DNA of 49,892 bases from Gemmatimonas sp. (GTDB lineage Bacteria; Gemmatimonadota; Gemmatimonadetes; Gemmatimonadales; Gemmatimonadaceae). A model generated the notes under the pieces. It was not told where the DNA came from and ran no database searches. It saw only the letters and a program-made list of their open reading frames with translations. Positions 39,008 through 48,320 of this stretch are shown piece by piece. A program made the position numbers and the translations under genes. Numbering within the stretch: the first letter of the stretch is position 1; each line of letters opens with the position of its first letter. The stretch is from NCBI GenBank assembly GCA_025361705.1, contig JANYJW010000006.1, positions 1 through 49,892 of the forward strand, given 5' to 3'.

Positions 39008-41752
39008 CTACTTGTTGGCGTCCAGCAGCGCCTTGCGATCCACCCAGCTCTGCCCGTCGGTAATCCACTTGGGAGCGGCCTCGCCCTTGAGGTAGTGCCC
39101 AAACCACTGCAGGATGCGCCGCTCGTAGTCGATGGCGTTCTCGCGCTTGGTCAGTCCATGGCCCTCGCCGGGATAATACAGCATCACGGCGTCCTTGCCG
39201 GCGCGGCGCGCGTAGTTCCAGAACTCCACGCCCTGCCGGTTGTCCACGGTGCCGTCATCGCCGCCGACTTCAATGAGCATGCTCTTCGCCGGCATGTCGT
39301 TGACCCGGTTGAGCGGTGAATTCCGCATCATCGCTCCCACGTCCTCCCATGGCGCAACCTCCATGCGGAACTGCCCGGTCTCCCAGTGGGCGAACTCGGG
39401 AATCGAGCTCCAGTGCATTTGCCCGGCAAAGCTCCACATGTCGGAGATGCCCGATCCCGCGACGGCGGTCTTGAACAGCGTACTGTGCGTGGCGAGGTAG
39501 AAGGCTTCGTACCCGCCCTGCGAATGCCCGCAGTGGCCGATGTTGGCCGCATCAACGAGCCCGCGCGCAATCACCGCGCGCACCGCCGGCTCCACCGAGT
39601 GCAGCACCGCGACGCCAGGCTCGCGCGGGCGGAAGACGATATCGGGCATCAGCACGAAGTAGCCGTTCTGCGTGAAGACGTTGGCGTTGTAGTAGTCGTT
39701 CTCGCGCGGCACGATGAACCGGTGATACCCCTGCGTCAGCAGTTCGTAAGTGTACACGATCATCGGGTACTTCTTCGTCGCGTCGTAATTGGCCGGGTAA
39801 TAGAGGATGGCCTGCAGCGGTCGGCCAATGCTGCTGGTGTACGACACGAGTTCTGCCTTGCCCCAGGCGTAGTCCTTCTTGAACGGGTTCGTGTCGGACC
39901 AGCGCGTGGCACCGGCAAGGTCGGCGCCGGCCACATAGACATTGGGCGACTCGTCGAAGCGCTGGCGCACGAACACTGCACGGTCCGCGCTGTCGGCCTT
40001 CGCGAGGCCCGTGATCGACGCGTCGGCCAGCAGCAGGCGCTGCACCTCGCCCGCCGGCATCAGACGCGCATACCCACTCTGCTTGGTGCGCTTGCCAAAG
40101 AGCGACAGGTACACAGGCTTCGTGCGGTCGATCGCGCGCTCGACGGGCGACGCCCCGCCCCCGCCGAATCCACCAAATCCGCCGAACGACACGAACCGAT
40201 GCACCACGCCGTCCCGCGCGCCATCGGTGAGCTTGCGCCCGCCCGAGCCGTCGAGCGACAGCGCCCAGATGTCGTACTCGGCGTTCACGTACATCACCGA
40301 CCCGTCCTTGGGCCACGTGGGTTGCCCAATGGCAGGCTTCACATCGGTGGGATAGTCGGCCTCGTGGTCCACGAAGTCGGCTTTGCCGCTGGCGGTGAGC
40401 CTGGCGGTGAGATTCGTGCGCGCGCCGCTCGCGACGTCGATCACCCAGTAGTCGCGTCCGTCGAACCACGGAATGCGCGTGCCGGTGGGGTCGGCCGCAA
40501 AGACATGCCGTACCTTGGTGAGCAGCTTGGTGCGCGCGCCGGAGGCGACGTTGGTGGCGTAGAGGTCCTGGTCGGGGCGGCCAAACTTCTGGCCGAACGG
40601 GTACGGCGTGCGGTCGGTCTCGGTGGCAAAGGTGTCGCCCTCGAGCACCGTGACCGTTTCGGCGGGGTCTGTGCCGAGTGCGACGACCTGTGCGGCGCGC
40701 ATGGGCCATGCCACCAGCATGGTGGCGCGCAGGTCGCGCTGTTCCGACGCGCGCTGCTCGGTGATCGCTCGGATGTCGTGCGTATGCCAGATCTCGACGT
40801 CCGACACCTTGTCGTCGCTCTTCTTCACGGCGTCGGCCACCGGCTCGCGCGTGCGGACGCCGAGGTAGAGTGTGGCGCCGTCGCGCGACCAGGCGGGGCG
40901 TCGGTAGTCGGCGATGCGTGTGCCGGCGGGGAAGCCCTTGGCCGCAGCCGCGTCGAGCAGCACGGGTGACGCGCCCGCCGCCCCCGCGGTCGTCCACGCG
41001 AGCACCATGTGGGCGGTGTCGGCAAAGGCCTTGTCCACCTGTGACCGGAGCACGGCAAGCGCCTCGGACTTCGGGCGCCACGCAAGCGCGCGGTAGACGG
41101 ATGGTGACGCGTCGAGCACGCGCACGGCGCCGGTGACACCGTCAAACACGGAAACGCCGTTCCCGGCGCCGCCGTCCATCAGGACGGTGAAGGCGAACAG
41201 CGGCTTCGCATCGCTCCATGCCTGCTCCGACACGTTGGCGAACGCATAACGCGTGCCCTTCGCCAGGTCGAGCACGAGCACATCGTTGGTCTTCTTGCCC
41301 TCGGCGGCATACTTGCTGACAGAGACGAATCCACCAGAGGCATTGAATGCGAACGCGCTCACCTCAGGAATGGCAACCGTTTCGCCAGTTGCGAGGTTGC
41401 GCAGTGCAAACGAGGTGCGCACCGGTTTCTTGTCCTTGAGCAGCCGGTCGCGTTCCTTGGGCGCGACGCCCACGAGGTACGCGAGCCAACGCGAGTCGGG
41501 CGCGAACACCGCTGCCTGGCCGAAGGCGATCACGATAGTGGAGTCCTTGGCGCCTCGAAGACGCAGTTCGTTTTCTTCGTTGCTGCGTGTGATGGCGTAG
41601 GCCAGCCATGCGCCGTTGAGCGATAGCCGGGTCGCGCCGAGCGACTCCCACCTGCCAAGGTCCTTGGCCGCGAGGGTGGGCTTCGACTGGGCGAACAGGG
41701 CGCTGGCGAGCGGCGCGAGGAGCAGGACGGCGGCTAGCAGGCGACGACGCAT
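39008..41752 (-). CDS. Secreted S9 family (prolyl oligopeptidase/DPP-like) peptidase
   Basis: Encodes 914 residues. Signal peptide MRRRLLAAVLLLAPLASALFAQ. An N-terminal propeller (about 30-640) contains a glycine/phenylalanine-rich stretch (FGGFGGFGGGGASP). The C-terminal alpha/beta hydrolase has the nucleophile Ser744 in GHSQGG, Asp833 in GGDDGTVD and His865 in EGHGLTKRE. S9 enzymes cleave short peptides, often after Pro; this size is typical of the large secreted S9 proteins of Gemmatimonadota. Start at 41752 is set by the signal peptide; upstream in-frame residues lack one. It is divergent from the GH13 gene, with 275 bases between starts. Confidence 0.92.
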   Translation of the reverse strand: MRRRLLAAVLLLAPLASALFAQSKPTLAAKDLGRWESLGATRLSLNGAWLAYAITRSNEENELRLRGAKDSTIVIAFGQAAVFAPDSRWLAYLVGVAPKERDRLLKDKKPVRTSFALRNLATGETVAIPEVSAFAFNASGGFVSVSKYAAEGKKTNDVLVLDLAKGTRYAFANVSEQAWSDAKPLFAFTVLMDGGAGNGVSVFDGVTGAVRVLDASPSVYRALAWRPKSEALAVLRSQVDKAFADTAHMVLAWTTAGAAGASPVLLDAAAAKGFPAGTRIADYRRPAWSRDGATLYLGVRTREPVADAVKKSDDKVSDVEIWHTHDIRAITEQRASEQRDLRATMLVAWPMRAAQVVALGTDPAETVTVLEGDTFATETDRTPYPFGQKFGRPDQDLYATNVASGARTKLLTKVRHVFAADPTGTRIPWFDGRDYWVIDVASGARTNLTARLTASGKADFVDHEADYPTDVKPAIGQPTWPKDGSVMYVNAEYDIWALSLDGSGGRKLTDGARDGVVHRFVSFGGFGGFGGGGASPVERAIDRTKPVYLSLFGKRTKQSGYARLMPAGEVQRLLLADASITGLAKADSADRAVFVRQRFDESPNVYVAGADLAGATRWSDTNPFKKDYAWGKAELVSYTSSIGRPLQAILYYPANYDATKKYPMIVYTYELLTQGYHRFIVPRENDYYNANVFTQNGYFVLMPDIVFRPREPGVAVLHSVEPAVRAVIARGLVDAANIGHCGHSQGGYEAFYLATHSTLFKTAVAGSGISDMWSFAGQMHWSSIPEFAHWETGQFRMEVAPWEDVGAMMRNSPLNRVNDMPAKSMLIEVGGDDGTVDNRQGVEFWNYARRAGKDAVMLYYPGEGHGLTKRENAIDYERRILQWFGHYLKGEAAPKWITDGQSWVDRKALLDANK

Positions 41753-42027
41753 GGGAGTTCGGATCGGCTGGGAGCGGCAGGCAAGGCCGCTCGTGCGGAG
41801 GGAAGCGCGGCAACGCACAGAACATACGATGCACACGCTCCGTGCGCCGCGACCTGGCGGTCCAATCGCGGCGGTACGCCATTCCGTTCCACGAGTGACC
41901 ACACGCGCCCTTCGCGCCGGCGTGCGCCGGCCGTGTCGCACGGACGGCCACCGTCTTGCGAAAGCAGCGTGCCTGTTCGATTGTCCGTGACATGGTTCCC
42001 GATGTCACCTTGCACGAGCATCCCGCG

Positions 42028-43416
42028 ATGATCCCTCCGCTCCGCCTTCGTTTCCGCGCACTGGCTGCTGCTGCGCTGCTGTGCTGCGTCGCCGCCACGC
42101 CTTCGGCGCTTCACGCGCAATCCCGGCGCGACGTGCGCGCGCTCGACGCCCGCGTGTCGGCGCCGTGGGTGCGCGACGGCGTGCTCTACGAACTCAACGT
42201 CCGCACCTTCTCGTCCGAGGGGACGTTCAACGCCGTCACCGCGCGGCTGCCGGAACTGCAGAAGTTGGGCGTGACCATCATCTGGCTGATGCCCGTTCAC
42301 CCTCTGGGGCAGGTGAAGAAGAAGGGCACCATCGGCAGTCCGTACGCGGTGCGCGACTACATGGCTGTGAACCCGTCGTACGGCACCAAGGACGACCTCA
42401 AGGCGCTCGTGGGCGAGGCGCACCGGGTGGGGCTCAAGGTCATCATCGACATCGTGGCCAACCACACGGCGTGGGATAACGTGCTGATGAAGACGCCGGC
42501 GCTGTATCGGCGCGACACTTCGGGGCAGATCCTGTCGCCGTATGACTGGACCGACGTGGCCGCGCTCAACTACGGCAACCCGGCCACGCGCACCTACATG
42601 CTCAGCGTGCTGCAGTACTGGCTGCGCGACTTCGACCTCGACGGCTTCCGGTGCGACGTGGCCGGTGAAGTGCCCACCGGCTTCTGGGAGGAGGCGCGCC
42701 GCAGTCTCGAGAAGATCAAGCCCGACCTCGTGATGCTCGCCGAGTCGCACGAGCCCGAGTTGCTGGCGAGCGCGTTCGATCTCGACTACGGCTGGCCGGG
42801 CTATCACGCGCTCAAGGACGCCATTCTCGGCACGCGCAGCGCGCGCGCGGTGCGCGACGAGTGGGAGGCGGAGCGCCGCATCTATCCCAAGGGCGCGCTG
42901 CACATGGGCATTTCGGACGACCACGACGAAAAGCGCGCCATCACCTTCTTCGGCGAACGCGCGGCGTTGGCAGCATCAGCCCTGGTCTTCACCATGGACG
43001 GCGTGCCGCTGCTCTACAACGGCATGGAAGTGGGCGACGCCACCGAGAGCTTCGCGCCGGCGCTGTTCGAGAAGATGCCGGTGTGGTGGGCGATGAAGGA
43101 GCGCCGTCCGGAGTTCCCGAAGTTCTACGAAGGCATGATTCCCCTGCGACGCGCCCACTCGGCGCTGCGCCGGGGCGCGACAACGTGGGTGAAGAACACC
43201 GACGAGGATCGCGTAATCACCTTCGTGCGCTCGGATGCCAGCGAAGACGTGCTGGTGGCCATCAACCTGTCCAATCGTGCCTTTGCCGGTGCAGTGGAAG
43301 TGGCCGGTGGCGGCTATGCCGAGATCACGCCAGGAGCGGCGGCAAGCAGCGCGGCGGCCGTGCCGGCGCTGACGCTCGATCCGTGGGGCGTGCGGATCTT
43401 TCGTCGCGCAAAGTAG
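42028..43416 (+). CDS. Secreted GH13 alpha-amylase family protein
   Basis: Encodes 462 residues from ATG 42028, which opens a signal peptide (MIPPLRLRFRALAAAALLCC, ending HAQ). GH13 motifs: IIDIVANHTAWDN, nucleophile Asp210 in DLDGFRCDVAG, acid/base Glu239 in LAESHEP and Asp300 in SDDHDEKRA. The domain B is short and there is a small C-terminal beta-domain. Such compact periplasmic enzymes act on maltodextrins. Upstream ATGs at 41956 and 41992 would add N-terminal residues without a signal. The gene is convergent with the TonB receptor, which a second GH13 gene follows on the minus strand, forming an alpha-glucan locus. Confidence 0.9.
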   Translation: MIPPLRLRFRALAAAALLCCVAATPSALHAQSRRDVRALDARVSAPWVRDGVLYELNVRTFSSEGTFNAVTARLPELQKLGVTIIWLMPVHPLGQVKKKGTIGSPYAVRDYMAVNPSYGTKDDLKALVGEAHRVGLKVIIDIVANHTAWDNVLMKTPALYRRDTSGQILSPYDWTDVAALNYGNPATRTYMLSVLQYWLRDFDLDGFRCDVAGEVPTGFWEEARRSLEKIKPDLVMLAESHEPELLASAFDLDYGWPGYHALKDAILGTRSARAVRDEWEAERRIYPKGALHMGISDDHDEKRAITFFGERAALAASALVFTMDGVPLLYNGMEVGDATESFAPALFEKMPVWWAMKERRPEFPKFYEGMIPLRRAHSALRRGATTWVKNTDEDRVITFVRSDASEDVLVAINLSNRAFAGAVEVAGGGYAEITPGAAASSAAAVPALTLDPWGVRIFRRAK

Positions 43417-43432
43417 CCTGCGCAGCAAGCAC

Positions 43433-43463
43433 GCGGCCCGCTGGCACAGTGCCAGCGGGCCGC
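43433..43463. terminator. Bidirectional hairpin between GH13 gene and TonB receptor
   Basis: Thirteen-base perfect stem GCGGCCCGCTGGC / GCCAGCGGGCCGC with a five-base loop (ACAGT), between convergent stops 43416 and 43475. No T-tract. Confidence 0.8.
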
Positions 43464-43474
43464 GGTGCGTGGTG

Positions 43475-45527
43475 CTAGTACTTGATCACCACGCCCGCGC
43501 GCACCGTCATGGCCGTCATGCGGTAGTACTGCGCGTCGCCGAACTCGCTCTCCGCCACGACATCGCGGCGATTGCCAAGGTTGCGGCCGTCGATGCGGTA
43601 CTCGGCGCGCGCCATCCGGTAGCCAACGCTCGCGTCGACCGTGGAATACCCCGGCACGGGTGCCGTATTGCGCTTGTTCATGAAGCGGTCGCCGACAAAA
43701 TTGATGCTCGCGTTGCAGAGCAGTCCCTGATCGGGCGCATGCGAAAGACCTGCCGACCACAGGTTCTTGGCGGACATCTCGAAGCGCTTGCCAGCCAGCT
43801 GCGTGTTGGTGGCGCCGTCGAACGAATAGAGGTAGTCGGCGAACTTGCTGTCGTGCGCGCTGTAGCTGGCACGCAGGAAGTTCGACCCGGCCAGCCGCAG
43901 GTCGGTCGCAAGCTCGACGCCCTTGAAGCGCGTCGCGCCGCCGTTGGCGAGTGCGGGGAGCTTGTTGACGACCACGGCCGTCACGATGTTGGCCATGTCC
44001 ATGCTGAAGTACGACGCCTCGACGTCGGCCGCACCGTCGAAGAAGCGTCCCTTCACGCCGCCTTCGTAGCTCGTCGACGTTTCAGGTTCGAGCACGCCCT
44101 CGTTTTCGGCGAGGCTGAAGTCGAAGGCCGCCGGCTTGAACGTGCTGCGGAAGTTGCCGAACGCCTTGAGATGGTTCTGCCCCTGCTGCCACAGCGCCCA
44201 GATGGCGCCGATCTGGCCGCTGAGGCGTGTATGCGTCACCGCCGTCCCCTCGCCGTGCGACTCGCGCGTCATGTTCGCGCGCGCGCCGGCGCTGAACGTA
44301 ACGGACGCGGCCGGCGTCCACTCGGACGAAGCGTAAGCGCCGAAGAACAGGCGGTCGCTTCCCGCATCGAGGTTCAGGGTGGACGGCTCGGTGACGTGCG
44401 GCGCCGAGGTGGCCGCCAGCGGCGCGGTGTACGTGAACGTTGCCCCCTTGCCCTCGCCACCGGCCATCATCACGTCGGCGCCCGTCAGCCAGCGCAGATT
44501 CGCTCGCATGGGCCACACGATGTGCGTGTCGGCGTAGAGGTCGTTGATGTCGATGGTCTCCGTGAAGCCCGAGGCGTTGTTGGCCGCATTGGAGATGTCG
44601 GTGAGGAAGCCGCGGAACATCTTCTGCGCCGAATGGGTGTACGAGGCGGTGCCGCTCCAGCTGGCGCCGCTGGCGAACGGACGCTCGAAGCCGCCCGACA
44701 GGAAGACGCGCGTCTCGTCGAGGTACGCGCCCGACGGGTTGTAGTTGGCGTCGAGCGGCGTCGACGTGGACAGCGCGGCGCCCTCGCGCGGATGCGGGCT
44801 GGCCGGGTCCTGTCCGAGGATGTTGAGGTCGGCGGTCAGCCAAGTGCGCGTGTCACCGTCGGACTTTGACGCGCGCCAGAGCGCGTGGCCGCGCGAGTAT
44901 CCCGTGCGGGCGTCCTTGAATCCCTGCTTGTCGAAGTCGGCGCTGAGTCGCGCGTTCCACTTGTCGAGGAACGGCATGGCGAAGTCGGCGCTGACGCTGC
45001 CCGAACCGAAGGTGCCGCCGTTCACGGCGAGGTAGCGCGACGTTTCGGCGCCGTCCCTGTGAACCACGTGAATGACGCCCACGAACGAGGTGGCGCCGTA
45101 GGTGACGGGCGCCGGACCGCGCAGGATCTCGACCCGCTCAACATCGCGCATGCTGAGCGTCGAGATGGCGGGGTTGAACGCGCCTCCCCACGGCGTGCCG
45201 TCGACGACCAGCAGGAAGGCGTCAAACTCGCGCAGGCCCCACATCTCGGGCACCGCGCTCGCCGGGCCGGCATCGCCGCCCGGAGCAATTGACACGCCGG
45301 TCGCGAGGGTGAGTGCATCGCGCAGATTGGACGCGCCGCGGGCGCGGAGGTCTTGCCCGCTGATTACTTCAATAAGACGCCGGGACATTGTGCGGTGCCT
45401 CCGGCACCTTGGTGGCTACCACTTCGACAGCAGGGATCCGCGCGGCCGGCTTGTCCTGGGCGGAGGCGACGCCGGAGATCGCAAGCAGCGTTGCCAGGGG
45501 CAGAAGTCGAACCGGAAGCAGGCTCAT
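43475..45527 (-). pseudogene. TonB-dependent receptor interrupted by a one-base frameshift
   Basis: The start at 45527 (AGGAG upstream) opens a clear signal peptide (MSLLPVRLLPLATLLAISGV, then ASAQ) and a TonB-box/plug entrance VEVVATKVPEAPHNVPAS. The frame then hits TGA at 45371-45369. The receptor continues in the next frame as IEVISGQDLRARGASNLRDA through the plug (VERVEILRGPAPVTYG) and barrel to the C-terminal aromatic end VRAGVVIKY. Removing one A from AATAAG (45371-45376 on the plus strand) restores a 683-residue protein. An internal start in the second frame (45388) would lack a signal. Read as a pseudogene or sequencing error. Receptors of this size without a SusD partner take up siderophores, vitamins or small glycans. 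Confidence 0.8.
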
Positions 45528-45612
45528 CGGGGGCTCCTGTAAGATGAACAGTTTATGAATCGTACAGGATGATGGTAGTCTGTGCCAAGCTGCTGGACCA
45601 GTGCCAGCCGCA

Positions 45613-45689
45613 GGGCGCCGGGCGCCGGGCGCCGGGCGCCGGGCGCCGGGCGCAGGGCGCAGCGCGCGGGGCGCAGCGCGCGGGCGCCG
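45613..45689. repeat. 7-nt tandem repeat upstream of the TonB receptor
   Basis: A run of heptamers based on GGGCGCC: five identical copies at 45613-45647, then GGGCGCA twice (45648-45661), then GCGCGCG / GGGCGCA / GCGCGCG variants to about 45689. The array lies 86-162 bases upstream of the receptor start and ends 21 bases before the next gene's stop. A 7-base unit is not a multiple of three, but the array is not in a coding frame; it would change promoter spacing. Confidence 0.85.
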
Positions 45690-45709
45690 GATGCCGACTG
45701 CGTCTCTCG

Positions 45710-47353
45710 TCAGCGCGGCATTCGGCGCTTGACCGGGCTGAGCCCGAGCACGAGGCCCGCGTTCGCCGGTATGGTCAAGGTCACCGTGAAACTGCCGTTT
45801 CTGGCGACCACGATGGGCGCGTCTGGTGCAGCTCCGAAGAGAAGCCTGGCGCGATACCGTCCCGGGGCGAGTGTTCCCGCAGCAGCCGTCACGGTCGCGC
45901 TCGCGAGGGGAGCAGATCCGGTGTTCGCGACGACGAGTACGGTCTGCGTGCCGTCGCGCCGGAGAAAGGCCACGACCGACGAATCACGCGTGCCGAGCGG
46001 CACCAGGCTGCCGCGGCCCAGGGCGAGGTTGGACGCACGCAGCTGGATGAGCGTGCGATGCACGTTCAGCAGCGATCGCGCATCGCCGGACTGCACCTCG
46101 ACATTCGCCTCGAGCGAATCAGCCGCCAGCGGTTGCCACGGCGTGCCGGTGGTGAAGCCGGCATGGGGTGCGTCGCGCGTCCACGCCATCGGCGTGCGGA
46201 TGAGTTCGTCGGGCTTTGCGCCGGTCATGCCGAGTTCTTCTCCGTAGTACACGAACGGAAGGCCGGGCAGTGTGAGCAGCAGCAACGACGCCACGCGCGC
46301 CTTGCCCCAGTCGCCGCCGAACTCGGTGCGGGTGCGCGGTTGGTCGTGGTTGCGCAGAAACGGCGACCACCGCGTGGCGGGCTGCGCGGCCTGCAGGCGC
46401 AGCACCGGCGCCAAGATGCCGCGCGCGTCGCCCCGCCGCACGCCGGCAATCAGCGAGTCGGCGACCTCAAACGCAAAGTAGCCGTCCAGCTGGTCGGGGT
46501 AATACGCGAGCAGCGCACCCGTGCTGTCGAACACCTCGCCGATGGTGAAGGCACCGGGCGTGGTGCGGTGCACGTGTGCGGCGTATTCGTGCAGCACGCG
46601 ATGCGTGCCCGGTGTGTCCTCCGCCACGGCGCCGGCTTCGACGAGGTACTTCACGGCATCAAGCCGGAATCCGTCGACGCCCATCTCGCGCAGCCAGAAC
46701 GTGGCGACCTTCTTCATTTCGTCGAGGACGGCCGGCTCGTCGTAATTGAGGTCGGGCATCCCTTTCCAGAAGAAGCCGTAGTAGTACTCGTCGCGGACCG
46801 GCGAACGGTGCCAGGTGTTGCCGCCCCAGCGGTTGTTCGGCCCCGGCGCCGGTGCAAAGCGGAACCAGCGGCGATACGGCGACGTGGTGTCGCGCAGTGC
46901 TGCCTGGAACGCAGGATGCTGATCGGACACGTGATTCAGCACCATGTCCACCAGCACCTTGATGCCGCGCTTGTGCGCCTCGGCGACGAGTCGTGTGAAG
47001 TCGTCGTTGGTGCCGTACGCGGGTGCCACCCGGTAGTAGTCGGTGGCATCATAGCCGTGATAGCCGGGCGACGCGGTGACGGGCATCAACCAGATGCAAC
47101 GCGCGCCAAGTGACCGCGTGCTGCGTGCGTTGCCGTCGTTGATATAGTCGAGTGCGGCGGTCAACCCGTTGAGGTCGCCGATGCCGTCGCCGTCGCTGTC
47201 GCGGAATGAGCGGACGAACACCTCATAGCACGTGGCGCCCTGCCGCCAATCGGCGGCCGAAGTGCGGCGCGGCGCCTGGGCGCCGGTGTTCACGGCGAAC
47301 GTGGCAGCGCTGAGAAGGAGCAGGACGCGGGCCAGCGTGCGAATGCGCATCAT
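45710..47353 (-). CDS. Secreted GH13 alpha-amylase (Ca-binding type)
   Basis: Encodes 547 residues. Signal peptide MMRIRTLARVLLLLSAATFA (cleavage near GAQA). The classic GH13 motifs are present: CYEVFVRSFRDSDGDGIGDL (Asp-rich calcium-like loop), VDMVLNHVSD, nucleophile Asp232 in GVDGFRLDAVK, Glu273 in FTIGEV and Asp337 in LRNHDQPRT. The architecture, with a complete B domain and a C-terminal beta sandwich, resembles alpha-amylases and oligo-alpha-1,6-glucosidases. It lies 183 bases upstream of the TonB receptor on the same strand; the two may be cotranscribed. Adjacent ATGs at 47353 and 47350 are both possible starts. Confidence 0.93.
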   Translation of the reverse strand: MMRIRTLARVLLLLSAATFAVNTGAQAPRRTSAADWRQGATCYEVFVRSFRDSDGDGIGDLNGLTAALDYINDGNARSTRSLGARCIWLMPVTASPGYHGYDATDYYRVAPAYGTNDDFTRLVAEAHKRGIKVLVDMVLNHVSDQHPAFQAALRDTTSPYRRWFRFAPAPGPNNRWGGNTWHRSPVRDEYYYGFFWKGMPDLNYDEPAVLDEMKKVATFWLREMGVDGFRLDAVKYLVEAGAVAEDTPGTHRVLHEYAAHVHRTTPGAFTIGEVFDSTGALLAYYPDQLDGYFAFEVADSLIAGVRRGDARGILAPVLRLQAAQPATRWSPFLRNHDQPRTRTEFGGDWGKARVASLLLLTLPGLPFVYYGEELGMTGAKPDELIRTPMAWTRDAPHAGFTTGTPWQPLAADSLEANVEVQSGDARSLLNVHRTLIQLRASNLALGRGSLVPLGTRDSSVVAFLRRDGTQTVLVVANTGSAPLASATVTAAAGTLAPGRYRARLLFGAAPDAPIVVARNGSFTVTLTIPANAGLVLGLSPVKRRMPR

Positions 47354-47411
47354 GGCACGCTATCGCGCCCACGTGGTGACGGCAAGCAGAGTTGTCGTTG
47401 CCCCTGCGGAG

Positions 47412-47870
47412 TCAGCGCGCCCGCAACGCCCGCGTCAGCGCGCGGTCGAGCGCATTGGCAAAGGCCTGCGTGTCCTTGGGGCCGAAGGCCGCGTGACCGC
47501 CCGTGTCGACGCCGGAACTGCGGAGGCCATCCATGAAATTGCGCACCGAGAGCCGCTCGCCGATGCTCTCGGTCGTGTACGCCTCGCCGTGCGGGTCAAT
47601 GACCGCCACGCCCTTGGGGACGAGCAATGCGGCAAGCGGAATGTCCTGCGTGACCGCCACATCGCCTGCGGCGGCGTGTGCGGCGATGTAGCGGTCGGCC
47701 TCGTCAGGGCCCGCGTCCACGCGCACCGCCGACACGTGGGTGTAACCCGCTGGCAACTGGATGCGCATGTTGGCCACCAGCACCGTGTCGAGTTTGAGGC
47801 GGTCCGAGGCGCGAAAGCAGACCTGTTTCACCGCCAGCGGCGTGGCGTCCGCGTCGATCCAGAGCTTCAT
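47412..47870 (-). CDS. UPF0178 (YaiI/YqxD) family protein
   Basis: Encodes 152 residues. The N-terminal MKLWIDADATPLAVKQVCF, the middle DEADRYIAAHAAAGDVAVTQDIPLA and RLSVRNFMDGLRSSGVDTGG are the UPF0178/YaiI signatures; these resemble PIN-like folds of unknown function. Start at 47870 chosen for this N-terminus, and an in-frame extension to 48029 has no family similarity. It is cytoplasmic and lies 58 bases upstream of the GH13 gene on the same strand; any functional tie is unclear. Confidence 0.92.
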   Translation of the reverse strand: MKLWIDADATPLAVKQVCFRASDRLKLDTVLVANMRIQLPAGYTHVSAVRVDAGPDEADRYIAAHAAAGDVAVTQDIPLAALLVPKGVAVIDPHGEAYTTESIGERLSVRNFMDGLRSSGVDTGGHAAFGPKDTQAFANALDRALTRALRAR

Positions 47871-47952
47871 GCCGCGGAAGATAGCGCCGCGTGGTCCGAT
47901 TCGGCCGGAGCGCGCTGGCGTCCCCGGCCGCGAGAGGCAATCGTTCGTCAAC

Positions 47953-48210
47953 ATGCCCACGCCACCTAACCCAGCGCCCGGCAGCACCGGCGACCCCCTG
48001 CACGGGGTCACGCTGGAGCGCATGCTCAACGAGATGGTTGATTACCTCGGCTGGGCGCAGATGGGACGCCGCGTGAAGGTCGCCTGCTTTACCAGCGAGC
48101 CGAGCGTGGCGTCGAGCCTCAAATTCCTGCGTCGCACGCCATGGGCCCGTGCCAAAGTTGAGGCGATGTACCTCGACATGCTGCGGAAGCGCGCGCGCAA
48201 AGACCCGTAG
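47953..48210 (+). CDS. VF530-type (DUF2132) DNA-binding protein
   Basis: Encodes 85 residues. The block DPLHGVTLERMLNEMVDYLGW followed by MGRRVKVACFTSEPSVASSL and KFLRRTPWARAKVEAMYLDM is the VF530 signature; members have a double-stranded DNA-binding helical fold of unclear role. ATG 47953 chosen as the closest start; no convincing Shine-Dalgarno precedes it. The gene is divergent from UPF0178. Confidence 0.9.
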   Translation: MPTPPNPAPGSTGDPLHGVTLERMLNEMVDYLGWAQMGRRVKVACFTSEPSVASSLKFLRRTPWARAKVEAMYLDMLRKRARKDP

Positions 48211-48320
48211 GCGGCGGTGCTGGGCATGCCTTGCACGAACACCGCGAAACCTGGAACCCGCTCACGGGTACGACGTCCGGCGTGTTGTAATGGACATCGA
48301 GACCGAACCCCGGAGCGCCC

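Noticed and set aside
41753..42924. A long minus-strand frame opposite the first GH13 gene
   Set aside because: It is a mirror frame of a GH13 gene with intact catalytic residues.
45569..47113. A 514-codon plus-strand frame opposite the second GH13 gene
   Set aside because: No motif; mirror of a catalytically complete GH13 gene, and it begins with the GC-rich 7-base repeat.
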